This document shows, piece by piece, positions 28,432 through 38,227 of a DNA stretch of 64,000 nt. The stretch is from positions 124,001-188,000 of the forward strand of contig NZ_JMPJ01000017.1 in assembly GCF_000735345.1 (NCBI RefSeq). Direction: 5' to 3'. The stretch comes from Ewingella americana ATCC 33852. Lineage in GTDB: Bacteria > Pseudomonadota > Gammaproteobacteria > Enterobacterales > Enterobacteriaceae. Position 1 is the stretch's first letter. Each line of letters starts with the position of its first letter. A program made the translations under genes and the position numbers. A model generated the notes under the pieces. That model saw only the letters and a program-made list of their open reading frames with translations. It was not told where the DNA came from and did no database searches.

Positions 28432-29001
28432 TTATGGATTAGGCTGAATTTTAAAGTTGGCACAAAGTTTATTGTAAGAAGAAGGAGGGATTTCAAATGT
28501 AGATACACTGCCTTTCTTCTTTGTTATTGCAGTAAGGCTTCCATCAATATCGGCTAACGTTTTATTTAGTTCATTCACTACATTTTGGCTATTTATAACA
28601 ACAGTGTAATCTTGTGTATTGTTCTGACGATTTGCTCGTTGCAAAGTTGCTTTAAGAGTATTTTCGATATGGGGGCGAAGTTGATATTGAAACTTCGAAA
28701 TTACGGATTTAATCAGCGAGCGACTTTCAGTCAGAGTGGTTTGGAACAGACTGCTCACTGTCCGTTCATCAGGAATCTCGCCATTGAATGTATTTTCAAT
28801 CAATAATAGTAATCGATATTCAAGCATGTCGCTTCCACGTTTGAATACTTTTTGTCCTCTAAACATAGTCAGGTATTCATTTAGTGAGGCTGTTGCGCAG
28901 GTATTTAGCTGATTATTGAGATCAGCAATATTGCATCCAAGAATGGCTGCAACCTCTGTTTCTTCATCGGGGGTAAAATTGAGAGTGATTGTAACTTGCA
29001 A
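28432..29001 (-). CDS. Unknown soluble protein, first gene of a two-gene cassette
   Basis: No family recognised. A TTG start at 28999-29001 has an excellent AAGGAAG site six bases upstream, giving 189 residues; the ATG at 29037 (201 residues) has no ribosome site. The protein is mixed helical and polar, with an N-terminal TPDEETEVAAILGC stretch and a Gln/Asn/Thr-rich middle (about 125-145) before a basic GSVSTFE-type tail. No catalytic motif, signal peptide or membrane span is seen. It is coupled to the downstream membrane protein. Confidence 0.6.
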   Translation of the reverse strand: MQVTITLNFTPDEETEVAAILGCNIADLNNQLNTCATASLNEYLTMFRGQKVFKRGSDMLEYRLLLLIENTFNGEIPDERTVSSLFQTTLTESRSLIKSVISKFQYQLRPHIENTLKATLQRANRQNNTQDYTVVINSQNVVNELNKTLADIDGSLTAITKKKGSVSTFEIPPSSYNKLCANFKIQPNP

Positions 29002-29037
29002 GATTATCTTCCTTTTTAGGTTAGCATTTAAAGCCAT

Positions 29038-29848
29038 ATTTATTATGACACCATGTTGTCAGACACAAAACTTATGCTAGCTATCTCAACACGACATTGG
29101 TATTTAATTACTTAGGGTAAGTTTTCGGTAAACACTCGAACTATATAAAGCGCGCTTATAATATTAAGTGCTATGATGGTCGTAAGTCTAAGCATCGCCC
29201 TTAAATCATCCAAAATATTCTCTGTACTGGGTAAGCTTTTCGAGAATACTATCCCTCGCTTTATTATAGACAATCTTGATAAGCGGGAAGTAAAAATTGA
29301 TACATTGATTTGATTATTGCCCAATGACTCAACTTTTTGAATCAGTGTCCGAATGCCCTATTCGCTTGTCCATTCCAGAATAGCAATCTGCCTTCCTTAA
29401 TGTCTAGTAATTAATGATAATTAGTTGGTTTTTTTCTCGCGTTCCTGCAGTTTACTATTTCTCCTAATCTATCCAAATTTATCTTAACCTGCTCAGGTAT
29501 TTCAGCCTGAATATCCTCCTTAGGTCCTAACGCTATGTTGTCGCCTAATAGTAGCGTACATTCCGTAAATCGCGGAAGGGGAACCAGTTTTATTAGGATA
29601 GCCAGCGTTAGGCTGGCGCCGTATCTACACCGCGGATAGATGCGTATGCGGATAAAGACATCTTCCCGGAACTGACCGCATGTTTGACTCAGGTTAACAG
29701 GTTGAAGTTGTTGAGATCTTGCTCGCAAAAAATATGTAATTCAACTATTGCTCAGTAAAACTATTCAAGGTGATACCAACCTCTGTTGATAATATCGGAA
29801 TAGTAATTCCAAAAGTTGGGTCTTTAAGAAACAACCGTCACTACGACG
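29038..29848. other. Gene-poor spacer in the leuX island
   Basis: About 800 bp with only weak minus-strand frames (70 and 105 codons). A short palindrome GCCAGC-GTTAG-GCTGGC lies near 29600-29616. The stretch is probably decayed DNA plus the promoter of the two-gene cassette. No recognisable gene. Confidence 0.35.
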
Positions 29849-29881
29849 AAAAGCCCAGTCACCTTCAGTAACTGGGCTTTT
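29849..29881. terminator. Strong bidirectional terminator-like hairpin
   Basis: Stem AAAAGCCCAGT / ACTGGGCTTTT with an 11-nt loop, with A and T tracts on both sides. It isolates the fic region from the left part of the island. Confidence 0.75.
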
Positions 29882-29937
29882 GCACCATCCAGCCAACCCA
29901 CATCCCCCCGAAACATGCCCACAAAACCCCTTTTCCT

Positions 29938-30085
29938 AAACATATCCCCCAGATATGTTTATACCATCGACACGTTTTAGCTATATGTCGATAAAACGCG
30001 ATTTTATAAACATGAGGGCGTGACATGTTTATGGCATCGACATATTATGGCTATATGTCGATTAAAACGGTTTTTATAAACATAT
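29938..30085. promoter_or_regulatory. Array of dyad repeats in front of fic (probable operator)
   Basis: Two 61-bp copies (29953-30013 and 30023-30083) repeat with a 70-bp period. Each is a long dyad: an ATGTTTAT-type half-site on the left and TATAAACAT on the right, with an inner ATCGACA / TATGTCGAT pair. A further half-site AAACATAT at 29938-29945 forms a perfect inverted repeat with ATATGTTT at 29953-29960. The last half-site runs into the fic start codon. The layout suggests a repressor, possibly Fic itself through its C-terminal winged helix. Confidence 0.65.
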
Positions 30086-31160
30086 GAGCTGGGATCCTGA
30101 AACGCCTTACAACGCGTTGCCGATACTGCCGCCTGACTTGGAGCAGATTGAAACGCGCAGCGTACTCAAAGCCTGCATCAGTGCGCGCTCTGCAATCGCT
30201 GAGTTGAAAACTTCCGGTGAGTTGATCCCCGACCAAGGGTTGCTGATCAATATCCTGCCGATGCTCGAAGCGAAGGACTCATCCCGCATAGAGAACATCG
30301 TAACGACCAGCGATCAGCTCTTTCAGTATGTTGACCGTACAGAGGGGGCCGATCCGGCGACGAAAGAAGCGTTGCGCTATCGCACCGCGCTTTTTGATGG
30401 CTATACGCACCTTGAAGACTATCCACTCTGCACAAACACAGCGATAGCTATCTGTACCAAATTGCGCGCAGTTCAAACTGATATCAGGAAAACGCCGGGC
30501 ACGGTATTGCGTGACCAGAATAATAACGTGGTTTATACGCCGCCGGTGGGTGAAGACGCCATTCGTAACTTGATGGCGAACTGGGAGCGGTTTATCCATG
30601 GTGATGATGATTTAGATCCCTTGGTAAAAATGGCTATTGCGCACTATCAGTTTGAGTGCATCCACCCCTTCCCGGATGGGAACGGGAGAACGGGCCGTAT
30701 CCTGAACATTCTCTATCTGATCCAGAGCGAACTGCTTTCACTTCCCATCCTGTATCTGTCTCGTTTTATCTTGGAGAGGCGTGACGATTACTACAGTCTC
30801 CTGCGCGGAGTGACAGAGGAGGGGGATTGGGAGTCGTGGATATTATTTATGCTGGAGGCGGTAGAAAGTACCTCCCGATGGACTACTGAGAAAATCTCGA
30901 TTGTGCGGGCCTTGATGGCTGAAACCTCGGCGTATGTTCGTGACAAGCTACCTAAAATTTATACCCATGAACTGGTCCAAGCGCTTTTTGCACAGCCTTA
31001 TTGTCGGATCGAGAATCTGGTTGAACGCGGCGTGGCTAAGCGTCAAACGGCATCACTCTACCTCAAGCAGTTGGTTGAAATTGGTGTGCTGGAGGAGATG
31101 AGCGTTGGCCGTGAAAAGCTGTATATGAACACCAGATTGCTGCGGGAATTGAATCAGTAA
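30084..31160 (+). CDS. Fic-domain AMP-transferase, self-inhibited class II type
   Basis: A 358-residue protein that would transfer AMP (or a related group) from a nucleotide to hydroxyl side chains of target proteins. The inhibitory helix motif S66-xxx-E70-N71 lies N-terminal of the core, defining a class II, self-contained toxin-antitoxin-like Fic protein. The catalytic motif HPFPDGNGRTGR spans 193-204. The last 80 residues form a winged-helix-like domain (RQTASLYLKQLVEIGVLEEM). The ATG has no Shine-Dalgarno and sits inside a palindromic half-site, suggesting tight control or leaderless translation. It resembles the SoFic-type group. Confidence 0.93.
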   Translation: MSWDPETPYNALPILPPDLEQIETRSVLKACISARSAIAELKTSGELIPDQGLLINILPMLEAKDSSRIENIVTTSDQLFQYVDRTEGADPATKEALRYRTALFDGYTHLEDYPLCTNTAIAICTKLRAVQTDIRKTPGTVLRDQNNNVVYTPPVGEDAIRNLMANWERFIHGDDDLDPLVKMAIAHYQFECIHPFPDGNGRTGRILNILYLIQSELLSLPILYLSRFILERRDDYYSLLRGVTEEGDWESWILFMLEAVESTSRWTTEKISIVRALMAETSAYVRDKLPKIYTHELVQALFAQPYCRIENLVERGVAKRQTASLYLKQLVEIGVLEEMSVGREKLYMNTRLLRELNQ

Positions 31161-31180
31161 GTGGTAGTCGCTAAGTAAAA

Positions 31181-31210
31181 TGATGCCTTCTCCGAGAGGA
31201 GAGGGCATCA
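31181..31210. terminator. Hairpin after fic / chbG
   Basis: Stem TGATGCC(TTCTCC) / (GGAGAG)GGCATCA between the convergent fic and chbG genes. The T-rich flank (ATTTTAC) is on the minus strand, so it best serves the chb transcript. Confidence 0.6.
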
Positions 31211-31234
31211 AGACCACAACACGCCTACTCAGTC

Positions 31235-31996
31235 CTACAACTCTCCAAATCCACCTAGTTTAAATCCAAGCTCACCAACCCCAGCCTTCACTCCAACCGA
31301 AGTCAACACATCCAACTCCGCCAATCTTGGGTAGCAATACTTGCTGCCGAGGATGGTGTTATCGATGAATGACGGGTGGCACATGATTTCCAGGGAGTGG
31401 TCGCCGCGCTGGTTGGCGTGGTCGAGGATGCTGAGGAACAACTCCTCGGTGATGCTGTCGCCGTAGAAGGTGCTGTCGAAAGCCGCCGTGCTGCGCGCGC
31501 CGCACAGGGGGATGTTGTGCTGCTGGATGGCATCCCGGTCGATGCGCATCGCGACGTCTTGCTGTTGGGCGAAGGCTTCGACGATAGGGAAGATCTGCGG
31601 GATCATATGCACGTGGTGGTGGCTGTCGATGTGCGTCGGTTTGCGGCCAAACAGTTCGACAAAGCGGGCGAACTGGGCGGCAAGCTCTTGTTTTATCTGG
31701 TCGAGGGGCAGGGTGTCGGCTTCGGCCATCTCCCAGATCCATTTACCCAGCTCGCCGTTATCGCGCACTAAGCCCGGCATCTCGGTGAGAGGTTTACCTA
31801 GGGTGAGCACGAAGTGCATGCCGACCGGCAACTGTGGGTTGGCGGCGCTGAGTTGGGCGGCGTGCTCGGCACCCGGCTGGTTGACCATCGCCGTGGTGGA
31901 GCTGACCACGCCGTGGGTGAAGGCGTCGATAATGCCGTAGTTCTGTGCTTTGCAAAGCCCGAAGTCGTCGGCATTAACTATCAGTAATTTATCCAT
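31235..31996 (-). CDS. chbG: Chitooligosaccharide deacetylase ChbG (YdjC family)
   Basis: Removes one acetyl group from chitobiose-6-phosphate, which both creates the inducer for ChbR and allows ChbF to act. It has 253 residues. Metal-binding motifs NADDFG (8-13), [10 protein letters not shown] near 61 and [10 protein letters not shown] near 123 are present. It is the last gene of the chb operon, 43 bp after chbF, and ends against the convergent fic gene at the island boundary. Confidence 0.95.
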   Translation of the reverse strand: MDKLLIVNADDFGLCKAQNYGIIDAFTHGVVSSTTAMVNQPGAEHAAQLSAANPQLPVGMHFVLTLGKPLTEMPGLVRDNGELGKWIWEMAEADTLPLDQIKQELAAQFARFVELFGRKPTHIDSHHHVHMIPQIFPIVEAFAQQQDVAMRIDRDAIQQHNIPLCGARSTAAFDSTFYGDSITEELFLSILDHANQRGDHSLEIMCHPSFIDNTILGSKYCYPRLAELDVLTSVGVKAGVGELGFKLGGFGEL

Positions 31997-32039
31997 AAAT
32001 TGCCCTTTGGCTGCCCTCCCGCGAAGGAGGGCGCATAGG

Positions 32040-33383
32040 TTATTTTAGTTCAGCGATGGCTTTCGCAAAGTTCGGCAGCAGCGCTTCGTGCGCCAGCAGC
32101 ATGTCGCGGGCCAGCTTCTCGGCGTCTTTGTCGGAATGAATCAGCGGGCTGAGGTTCAGCGCCAGCAGCACATCATTCAGTTTGCCGCTCAGAGCCGCTT
32201 CGCTCGCCGCAATCTCAAAGCCTTTGATGGTGTAAATCAGGCCCAGCACTTTCTCATCGAAATGGGTAATGCGCGGAGTTGGCGTCGCGCCATTGCGCCC
32301 GATGGTGCAGGTCATCTCGACCGCCCAGTCAGCCGGAATATTATCAATATGCCCGTGGTGGGCGAAGTTGACGTATTGCTCGGTCTGCTTGTCATTGTAG
32401 ATGGCGCTGATCACTTCGCACGCCGCGTCGGAGTAATAAGCCCCGCCGCGCAGCTCCAGCTCTTTTGGTTTTACGTTCAGCTCGGGGTCTTTATAAAGCT
32501 CGAACAGCTGTTTCTCCACTTTTTGTACCACGGTGGCGCGCGCGCCGCCTTTGTAGAACTCTCCCATCTCGATGGCCAGCATCTCTTTGGGTTTGAAGTA
32601 GTACAGCAAGTAGGAGCACGGCAGCAGGTTGAGCGAGCGGATCAGTCCTTCGCTGAATGGCAGGTCGAAGATGTTTTTCACCGAACCGGCGGTCAGGGTG
32701 CCGGAGGCCACGCCGTCCAGCAGCTCGGCAAAGCGCGACTCGCCGTTGACGATGACGTCTTTGATAAACACCAGATGATTGAGGCCGAACAGGTCAATCG
32801 ACAGCTCATCCTGCGGGCTAATCTTCAGTACGTCCTGAATGAACATCTTCATGCCGACCGGAATGTTGCACACGCCGATAAACTTCTTGAAGTTGGTGTG
32901 GCGAACCACGGCTTCCGTGACCATGCCTGCCGGGTTGGTGAAGTTGATAACCCAGGCGTCCGGGCAGATCTCTTCCACATCTTTGATGATGTCGAAAATT
33001 ACTGGAATGGTGCGCAGGCCTTTGAACAGGCCGCCCGCGCCGTTAGTCTCCTGACCCAAATAGCCGTGGCTCAGCGGGATGCGTTCATCCAGCTCACGGG
33101 CTTTTAACTGGCCGACGCGCAGCTGGGTAGTGACAAAGTCGGCGTCTTTTAATGCCTCACGGCGATTTAATGTTTTATGCAAACTGATGGGTACGCCCGC
33201 GCGTTTTATCATGCGCTGGCAGAGGTCGAAAATAATATCCTGCTTCTCTTTACCGGCTTCGACGTCAACTAACCATAATTCACTGATCGGCAACTCTTCA
33301 TAACGTTTAATAAAGCCTTCGAGTAGTTCCGGGGTATAGCTGCTGCCACCGCCAATGGTGACTACTTTAAGTTTTTTAGACAT
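32040..33383 (-). CDS. chbF: 6-phospho-beta-glucosidase ChbF (GH4)
   Basis: NAD- and Mn-dependent family 4 glycosidase that hydrolyses mono-deacetylated chitobiose-6-phosphate. It has 447 residues (450 in Escherichia). The Rossmann segment [17 protein letters not shown] (about 6-22), the CNIP (CNIPVGM) motif near 170 and GLNHLVFI near 198 identify GH4. The ATG at 33381-33383 has a GGGAG site; the frame extends 12 codons further without support. It follows chbR by 93 bp. Confidence 0.96.
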   Translation of the reverse strand: MSKKLKVVTIGGGSSYTPELLEGFIKRYEELPISELWLVDVEAGKEKQDIIFDLCQRMIKRAGVPISLHKTLNRREALKDADFVTTQLRVGQLKARELDERIPLSHGYLGQETNGAGGLFKGLRTIPVIFDIIKDVEEICPDAWVINFTNPAGMVTEAVVRHTNFKKFIGVCNIPVGMKMFIQDVLKISPQDELSIDLFGLNHLVFIKDVIVNGESRFAELLDGVASGTLTAGSVKNIFDLPFSEGLIRSLNLLPCSYLLYYFKPKEMLAIEMGEFYKGGARATVVQKVEKQLFELYKDPELNVKPKELELRGGAYYSDAACEVISAIYNDKQTEQYVNFAHHGHIDNIPADWAVEMTCTIGRNGATPTPRITHFDEKVLGLIYTIKGFEIAASEAALSGKLNDVLLALNLSPLIHSDKDAEKLARDMLLAHEALLPNFAKAIAELK

Positions 33384-33476
33384 AGGGGCTCCCGTGCAAT
33401 ATGAATGCACTTTAAACAAAGGTAAATATAGGAATGAGTGAAGACTATTATTGAGTCCGCATTAATTCATATACAG

Positions 33477-34313
33477 TCAGCTATTATTAAATAACTCCTT
33501 GCGATAATGCTTTGGCGTAAAGGTGGTTATTTTTTTAAAGTTCTTAATGAACATGCTAGGGCTGCTATATCCCGAATCATATGCAATATCAGTAATAGAA
33601 TAATTAGTTATCTCTAATTGTTTTTTGGCGAAATCAACGCGGATCTCATTAATAATCTGCATTGGCGTTTTGCCATAATGGCGCTGAGTGGCGCGCGTTA
33701 AATACTCCTGCGATTTTCCCGAGTGCTGCACCATGGTCGACAAAGCTTTATCGCCGAACTGGGTTTTATCGTGCATCTTCTCAATGGTCTCTTTGAGCCA
33801 CACCGGCACGTCAGGCGCGATATCAGACTCGCGATGATGACGAATACGGTTGATGGCGTAGAAGGTCACCATCTCAAGAAACTCGTTAAACTCGCCGTTT
33901 TTGAAGTTGAGAGACGCCACCATCGACTCGATAAAGTTAAGAAACTCACTCTTAATTTTATACACCTGCGAGGCCACGAAGCAGGTCGGCAGCAAGTCCA
34001 AATAGTGCTGTTCGAAGAAGGCTTTACTGATGCCGACGTTTAATATCCGGGTTGGGCCAAACTCATAGAAACTCTGATGGTTGGAGCCCAGCGGGATAAA
34101 GGCGAAATCGCCACGCTCGAGCAGTACTTGCTTGCCGTTGATCTGCTGGTAGTAGCGGCCAGTGAGCACGATGGTGAACTCGTAGTAGTCGTGTTCGTGC
34201 AGCCCTGAGATGCTCTCTACCTTGTTGTAGATAAACATGTGGAAATTTTGACCGTCGAATAGTTGATCTTCGCGTGCTGTCTTAATGTCCATACTCAGTA
34301 ACTGTGGCTGCAT
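33477..34313 (-). CDS. chbR: AraC-family regulator ChbR
   Basis: Dual regulator of the chb operon: it represses without inducer and activates with deacetylated chitobiose-6-phosphate. It has 278 residues (280 in Escherichia). An N-terminal cupin-like sensor domain ([22 protein letters not shown]..., about 40-62) is followed by two helix-turn-helix units in the last 100 residues ([32 protein letters not shown]). It is embedded in the operon it controls, 14 bp after chbA. Confidence 0.94.
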   Translation of the reverse strand: MQPQLLSMDIKTAREDQLFDGQNFHMFIYNKVESISGLHEHDYYEFTIVLTGRYYQQINGKQVLLERGDFAFIPLGSNHQSFYEFGPTRILNVGISKAFFEQHYLDLLPTCFVASQVYKIKSEFLNFIESMVASLNFKNGEFNEFLEMVTFYAINRIRHHRESDIAPDVPVWLKETIEKMHDKTQFGDKALSTMVQHSGKSQEYLTRATQRHYGKTPMQIINEIRVDFAKKQLEITNYSITDIAYDSGYSSPSMFIKNFKKITTFTPKHYRKELFNNS

Positions 34314-34327
34314 GATGACCCCTAACG

Positions 34328-34675
34328 CTATTTTATTTTCTCGTGAAGCTCAATGATCTCTGTCACTAACTCGCGGGCCAACATGGAGGTCATCAGGTGG
34401 TCTTGGGCGTGAACCAGCACCAGACTAACCTTGGTTTTACCTTCACCGGCGTCGCCTTCAATCAGCTTGGTCTGCACCAGATGGGCTTCATGCAGTGACT
34501 CGCGCGACTTGGCCATCAGCTCCCAAGCCTTGGTGAAATCGCCTTGTTTAGCGACCTTCAGTGCTTCATAAGCCAGACTGCGCGCCTGCCCGGAGTTGAT
34601 GATGAGGCCCATCACCACTTCTTCCAGACTGTCTAACTCTTCTTCACTGTCTTCGATATTGTCTAAATCAAACAT
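34328..34675 (-). CDS. chbA: Chitobiose PTS enzyme IIA, ChbA
   Basis: Lactose-family PTS IIA component that relays phosphate from HPr to ChbB. It has 115 residues (116 in Escherichia), all helical. The phosphorylated histidine is in [21 protein letters not shown] (H of AQDH, near 91). An acidic N-terminal tail rich in Asp and Glu matches the family. It lies between chbC and chbR. Confidence 0.95.
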   Translation of the reverse strand: MFDLDNIEDSEEELDSLEEVVMGLIINSGQARSLAYEALKVAKQGDFTKAWELMAKSRESLHEAHLVQTKLIEGDAGEGKTKVSLVLVHAQDHLMTSMLARELVTEIIELHEKIK

Positions 34676-34740
34676 GGTTATCTCCCTGAGTTAACTCGTT
34701 GGATACTGGGGAGAATCTCCTCTCCCCAGCTTGCCCTAGA

Positions 34741-36099
34741 TTAGAATTTTAGTGATGCAGCAATGTCTTCTTCGCTCTCTTCTTCTTCGATAATCGCCTG
34801 CGCCTTGTTCGACAAGATGACGAATGGCATGTAGACCAGCGTGGCAATACCGAGGTTGAACAGGGCGACTAACAGCGCCGCAATGCTGCCGTTACTGTTG
34901 AAGAAGGCCCCCAGCCCGGTAGGCATGGTCCACGGCGCGAGGTTGGTCACCGGCGGGATAATCCCCATGGTGTACGCCGTCAGCGTGATAATGGCCAGAA
35001 TCGGTTGCACCAGAACGAACGGGATAAACATCACCGGGTTCATGATAATCGGCAGACCGAACAGGATAGGTTCGTTAATCTGGAAGATGCCAGATGGCAG
35101 TGCCAGTTTGGCGACCTGACGGTGGTCTGCACGACGTGATGCGATAAAGATGGCGATGATCAGGCCAAGCGTTGCCCCAGAACCACCTAGCAGGATGTAG
35201 GAGTCGAGCATTGGTTTTGCCCAGAAGTGGAAGGTCTGTCCTGCATCCAGTGCGGCTTGTACTGAACCATACTGGTTGTAAATGGCGATGTTCTCCAGCG
35301 CCCACGGGGTCATGATGCCGCTGTCCAGCGCGGTTAACGCGAGGGAGCCGTGAACACCAAAGAACCACAACAGGGAGTTGAAAATCACGTAAGCCCAGCC
35401 CACCACGCTTCCCATCGATGCCAGAGGTTTGGAGATGGAATCCATAATGATCTGGTGGAAGTTGTTGCCGTACAGCCCCAGCAGCCAAGAGATAACCCCG
35501 AAGATACACAGGATAATGAAGCCCGGGATCAGTGCGGAGAAGGAGCGGGAGACGGAGGTCGGTACGCTGTCTGGCAGGGTGATAACCCAGTTGCGGCGGA
35601 TAACAAAGGTAAACATCTCGGCGACGACTAAGCCGATCACCATGCCGGAAATAATGTTCGCGCCACCTAGCCAGTTGGCCCCGACGGCGTAAGCTTCGCC
35701 CACGCTATAAGGGGTAACGGTCATAAAGGCTGCCACGGAGAGCAGGCCGGCGGCCAAAGGATCCACTTTGCGCTCTTCGGCTAATGCCATCCCGATAAAG
35801 AACGGCGCCATGAGCGACATTATCCCTAATGTCCCGTTATAAACGTTGGCACCAATGGTTTTTAAACTGGCCAGCGTCTCAATAGTGGAAGCGTCTAAAC
35901 GAATGCCGAGAGAATAAAAGAAAGAACCCTCGCCGAAACTCAAAAATACGTTATTAATTAAAACGAACATCGCCCCTGCGAGGGTCAGCGGCATTAATCG
36001 GATGAAACCATTTTTAATAGCGTTAATATGGGGCTGTCTACCTATTCTTACAGCAAAAGGTAGAAGCACCTTTTCAAGTGAATCAATGGCTTTACTCAT
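34741..36099 (-). CDS. chbC: Chitobiose PTS enzyme IIC, ChbC
   Basis: Inner-membrane permease of the N,N'-diacetylchitobiose phosphotransferase system. It has 452 residues, the same as Escherichia. About ten hydrophobic segments and the family sequence [21 protein letters not shown] are present. It is separated from chbB by a 103-nt spacer that carries the probable ChiX sRNA pairing site, so translation or mRNA stability of chbC may respond to ChiX. Confidence 0.96.
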   Translation of the reverse strand: MSKAIDSLEKVLLPFAVRIGRQPHINAIKNGFIRLMPLTLAGAMFVLINNVFLSFGEGSFFYSLGIRLDASTIETLASLKTIGANVYNGTLGIMSLMAPFFIGMALAEERKVDPLAAGLLSVAAFMTVTPYSVGEAYAVGANWLGGANIISGMVIGLVVAEMFTFVIRRNWVITLPDSVPTSVSRSFSALIPGFIILCIFGVISWLLGLYGNNFHQIIMDSISKPLASMGSVVGWAYVIFNSLLWFFGVHGSLALTALDSGIMTPWALENIAIYNQYGSVQAALDAGQTFHFWAKPMLDSYILLGGSGATLGLIIAIFIASRRADHRQVAKLALPSGIFQINEPILFGLPIIMNPVMFIPFVLVQPILAIITLTAYTMGIIPPVTNLAPWTMPTGLGAFFNSNGSIAALLVALFNLGIATLVYMPFVILSNKAQAIIEEEESEEDIAASLKF

Positions 36100-36140
36100 T
36101 TTTTATTTTCCTTTAATGCCGCCTTTTAGACGGCCAGGGT

Positions 36141-36159
36141 ATGAAATTCGCTCTTTGAC
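36141..36159 (-). promoter_or_regulatory. Probable ChiX sRNA pairing site in the chbB-chbC spacer
   Basis: The + strand ATGAAATTC-G-CTCTTTGAC matches the remembered ChiX seed (AUGAAAUUC-CUCUUUGAC) with one extra base, so the leftward chb mRNA is complementary to it over 9 + 9 nt. CTCTTTGACT occurs again at 36166-36175, giving a second partial seed match. In Escherichia and Salmonella the same spacer is a decoy for ChiX, which otherwise silences the chitoporin mRNA. Confidence 0.65.
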
Positions 36160-36202
36160 TGCTGACTCTTTGACTTTAAAGTAATGCAAAATTAAAAATT
36201 AA

Positions 36203-36535
36203 TTAATGACTCACAGATTGCTGACTTGATGCTTTAATTAAAGCGACTGCTGATTGTAGAACTTTTAACCCATCAACCTTGCCGTAGTGGATTGAATCAA
36301 TCACTTCGACAGTTTTACCCGGTAGTAATCTTCTGATCTCATCTAACTTGTAAGCGATTTGCGGGCCGAGCAAGACTAAATCCGCTTCACCGCCTTTTTC
36401 TGCCGCCAGTGACTCGGAGAAGGCTTGGATAATGACTGGAACTTCGTGTTTTTCAGCGACAGCGTTCATTTTATTGACCAGCAATGAAGTGGACATACCC
36501 GCCGAACAGAACAAATAAATGACTTTCTTTTCCAT
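36203..36535 (-). CDS. chbB: Chitobiose PTS enzyme IIB, ChbB
   Basis: Cytosolic PTS IIB that accepts phosphate from ChbA and passes it to the incoming sugar. It has 110 residues (106 in Escherichia). The phosphorylated Cys10 lies in [14 protein letters not shown], followed by [18 protein letters not shown]. It is the first gene of chbB-chbC-chbA-chbR-chbF-chbG. The ATG has an AGGA-containing upstream region (GAGGATTACGTT). Confidence 0.96.
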   Translation of the reverse strand: MEKKVIYLFCSAGMSTSLLVNKMNAVAEKHEVPVIIQAFSESLAAEKGGEADLVLLGPQIAYKLDEIRRLLPGKTVEVIDSIHYGKVDGLKVLQSAVALIKASSQQSVSH

Positions 36536-36803
36536 AACGTAATCCTCGTTTTTCTGAGAAATAACAGGGCAGAATGATTCGTCCTGATTGTCTCTGCTTG
36601 CAGTCAGTATAATCCAGCAAGCTCGACGGACGATAATTCATCTGCTGATAAAATTGTCTCTCCTTGACCAACCGTTATGACTCCCTTCACATTTTGGGGA
36701 ATTAATCAGCAAGAAGGTATTTGAAGTGGGAATGAATGGGCGATTAAGCCATTCGTTATATCTATAGAATTAAAGACTATTTTGTTATTTTCGCCATAAA
36801 AAA
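36536..36803 (-). promoter_or_regulatory. chb operon control region
   Basis: About 270 bp between the preceding MFS gene's terminator and chbB. A possible -10 TATACT reads on the minus strand at 36606-36611 with no good -35, as expected for a promoter that needs activation (ChbR and CRP in Escherichia). I could not identify NagC or ChbR sites with certainty. Confidence 0.4.
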
Positions 36804-36832
36804 AAGGCCGCGGGAAATTAACCCACGGCCTA
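36804..36832 (-). terminator. Terminator of the MFS efflux gene
   Basis: Stem AGGCCGCGGG / CCCACGGCCT (one mismatch) preceded on the + strand by a run of A, which is a T run for the leftward transcript. It lies 18 bp after the MFS stop. Confidence 0.8.
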
Positions 36833-36849
36833 GGAAATTCGCGTGATGC

Positions 36850-38082
36850 CTAGCGCGCTCTGCGTTCCCCCGTAACGAGAATCACTATCAGCCCGAGGAT
36901 AACAAATCCGGCCGATGCCGCAGGAATAATGTGCGGCCCGGCGTGGTTGATGATAAGTCCGCCAATCAGCGCGCCTAGACCAATTCCGGCATTAAATACT
37001 GCGACATTGATTGAGGTTGCCGCATCAGCGCCACCTTCTATTACTGAAGCGTGTTTAAAGACGCTGGTTTGCAGCAACACCGGCAGCGCACCATAGGCTG
37101 CTCCCCAAATCGCGAAAGCCACTACCATGGAGTGATAACTGACTGCCGCGGTATTCATGATAATCAGACTGATGGCGAGCATCAGGGTAATGGTGATCAA
37201 GCAGCCGCGCAGCGAACGAGCGGCAAACGGCCCGATGGCGAAGTTGCTGATAACCCCCGCGCCGCCATAGATAAGCAGCATGACGCTGGTCTGGCTGGCC
37301 GTCTGATGGGCAATCTGTTCCAGATAGGGCGCGATATAGGTGTAAGCCAAAAAGTTGCCCATCACGATAAACGCGGTGGTGACAAAAATAGCCATCAATC
37401 GCCCACTTTTTAGGACGCGGGACATCGCGCCGCCAATAGAAGCATTCGTAATACGCACTGCCGGAACGGACCAGGCGATAGCCACGAACACCAGCAGACT
37501 CAGCACCGCGAGGGCGGCGAACACCGCGCGCCAGCCCTCGTGCTCTCCCAAAATGGTTCCGGCAGGCACGCCAAGAACCGTCGCCAGAGACACGCCGCCA
37601 AAGACAATAGACGTGGCGCGAATAGCGTTGCGCGCCGAAACCAGATGCACCGCCGTGACCACCGCCGTTGACCAGAACACGCCAATCGCCGCCGCCACCA
37701 TCACGCGGCCAACCAGCACAATGGCGTAGTTAGGTGCGACATAGGTGACCAAGTTGCCGACGCAGCACACCGCCAGCAGCGCCGCCATCAATGCCTTTCT
37801 ATTAATATGACCAAACAGGCTGGTCAGCGGCGTGGCGGTCAGCGCCACCAGAAACGCGAAGCAGGTCACCAGATAACCCGCCGCGCCCAGCGAGACATTA
37901 AGGCCTGCCGCCATCGAAGGCAGAACGCCGACGGGCATCAGCTCGGTGCTGACGAAAGAGAAACAGCCGAGGCTCAGTGCCAGAACGGCAATAGCGCGGC
38001 GCACCTTGGAAAGCTCGGCGACATTGGTTTTTGCGCCGGTCGCATCGACCATAGCGCCGGATTGTGAAACGTTTGAGTTCAA
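36850..38082 (-). CDS. MFS efflux transporter (DHA1/AraJ-SotB-like)
   Basis: Permease of 410 residues with about 12 membrane segments. The N-terminal FSFVSTELMPVGVLPSMAAGL motif is typical of DHA1 exporters of the AraJ, SotB and YdhP groups, which expel sugars or drugs. It diverges from a LysR regulator across about 145 bp, the classic layout of a regulated efflux gene. The substrate is not known. Confidence 0.85.
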   Translation of the reverse strand: MNSNVSQSGAMVDATGAKTNVAELSKVRRAIAVLALSLGCFSFVSTELMPVGVLPSMAAGLNVSLGAAGYLVTCFAFLVALTATPLTSLFGHINRKALMAALLAVCCVGNLVTYVAPNYAIVLVGRVMVAAAIGVFWSTAVVTAVHLVSARNAIRATSIVFGGVSLATVLGVPAGTILGEHEGWRAVFAALAVLSLLVFVAIAWSVPAVRITNASIGGAMSRVLKSGRLMAIFVTTAFIVMGNFLAYTYIAPYLEQIAHQTASQTSVMLLIYGGAGVISNFAIGPFAARSLRGCLITITLMLAISLIIMNTAAVSYHSMVVAFAIWGAAYGALPVLLQTSVFKHASVIEGGADAATSINVAVFNAGIGLGALIGGLIINHAGPHIIPAASAGFVILGLIVILVTGERRAR

Positions 38083-38227
38083 GAATCACTCCTCATAGAG
38101 ATGTTGATTAACACACGTGTTGCGGGTGGGACAGAAGGGGATGTCTCTGCGTTGGAGAAATTCTGAGATTTTTGCCGAGTAATTGCGATAGCATGAAAAG
38201 CATATGATTTATGCGTCGGAGTCACGA

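Noticed and set aside
29112-29324. 70-codon frame with one hydrophobic segment upstream of the two-gene cassette
   Set aside because: It starts only at a TTG with no ribosome site and has no recognisable family, so the evidence is too thin to call a third cassette gene.
29411-29728. 105-codon minus-strand frame in the island spacer
   Set aside because: Composition is irregular, rich in Arg and Cys, with no motif and no start signal. It looks like out-of-frame translation of decayed DNA.
29938-30085. Repeats upstream of fic as a CRISPR array
   Set aside because: Only two 61-bp copies with internal dyads and no unique spacers of constant length; they are operator-like, not CRISPR.
18391-31240. 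Attachment-site repeat of the leuX 3' end at the far border of the island
   Set aside because: I looked by eye for the last 15-18 bases of leuX near 29800-31240 and found no copy, so no att site is reported.
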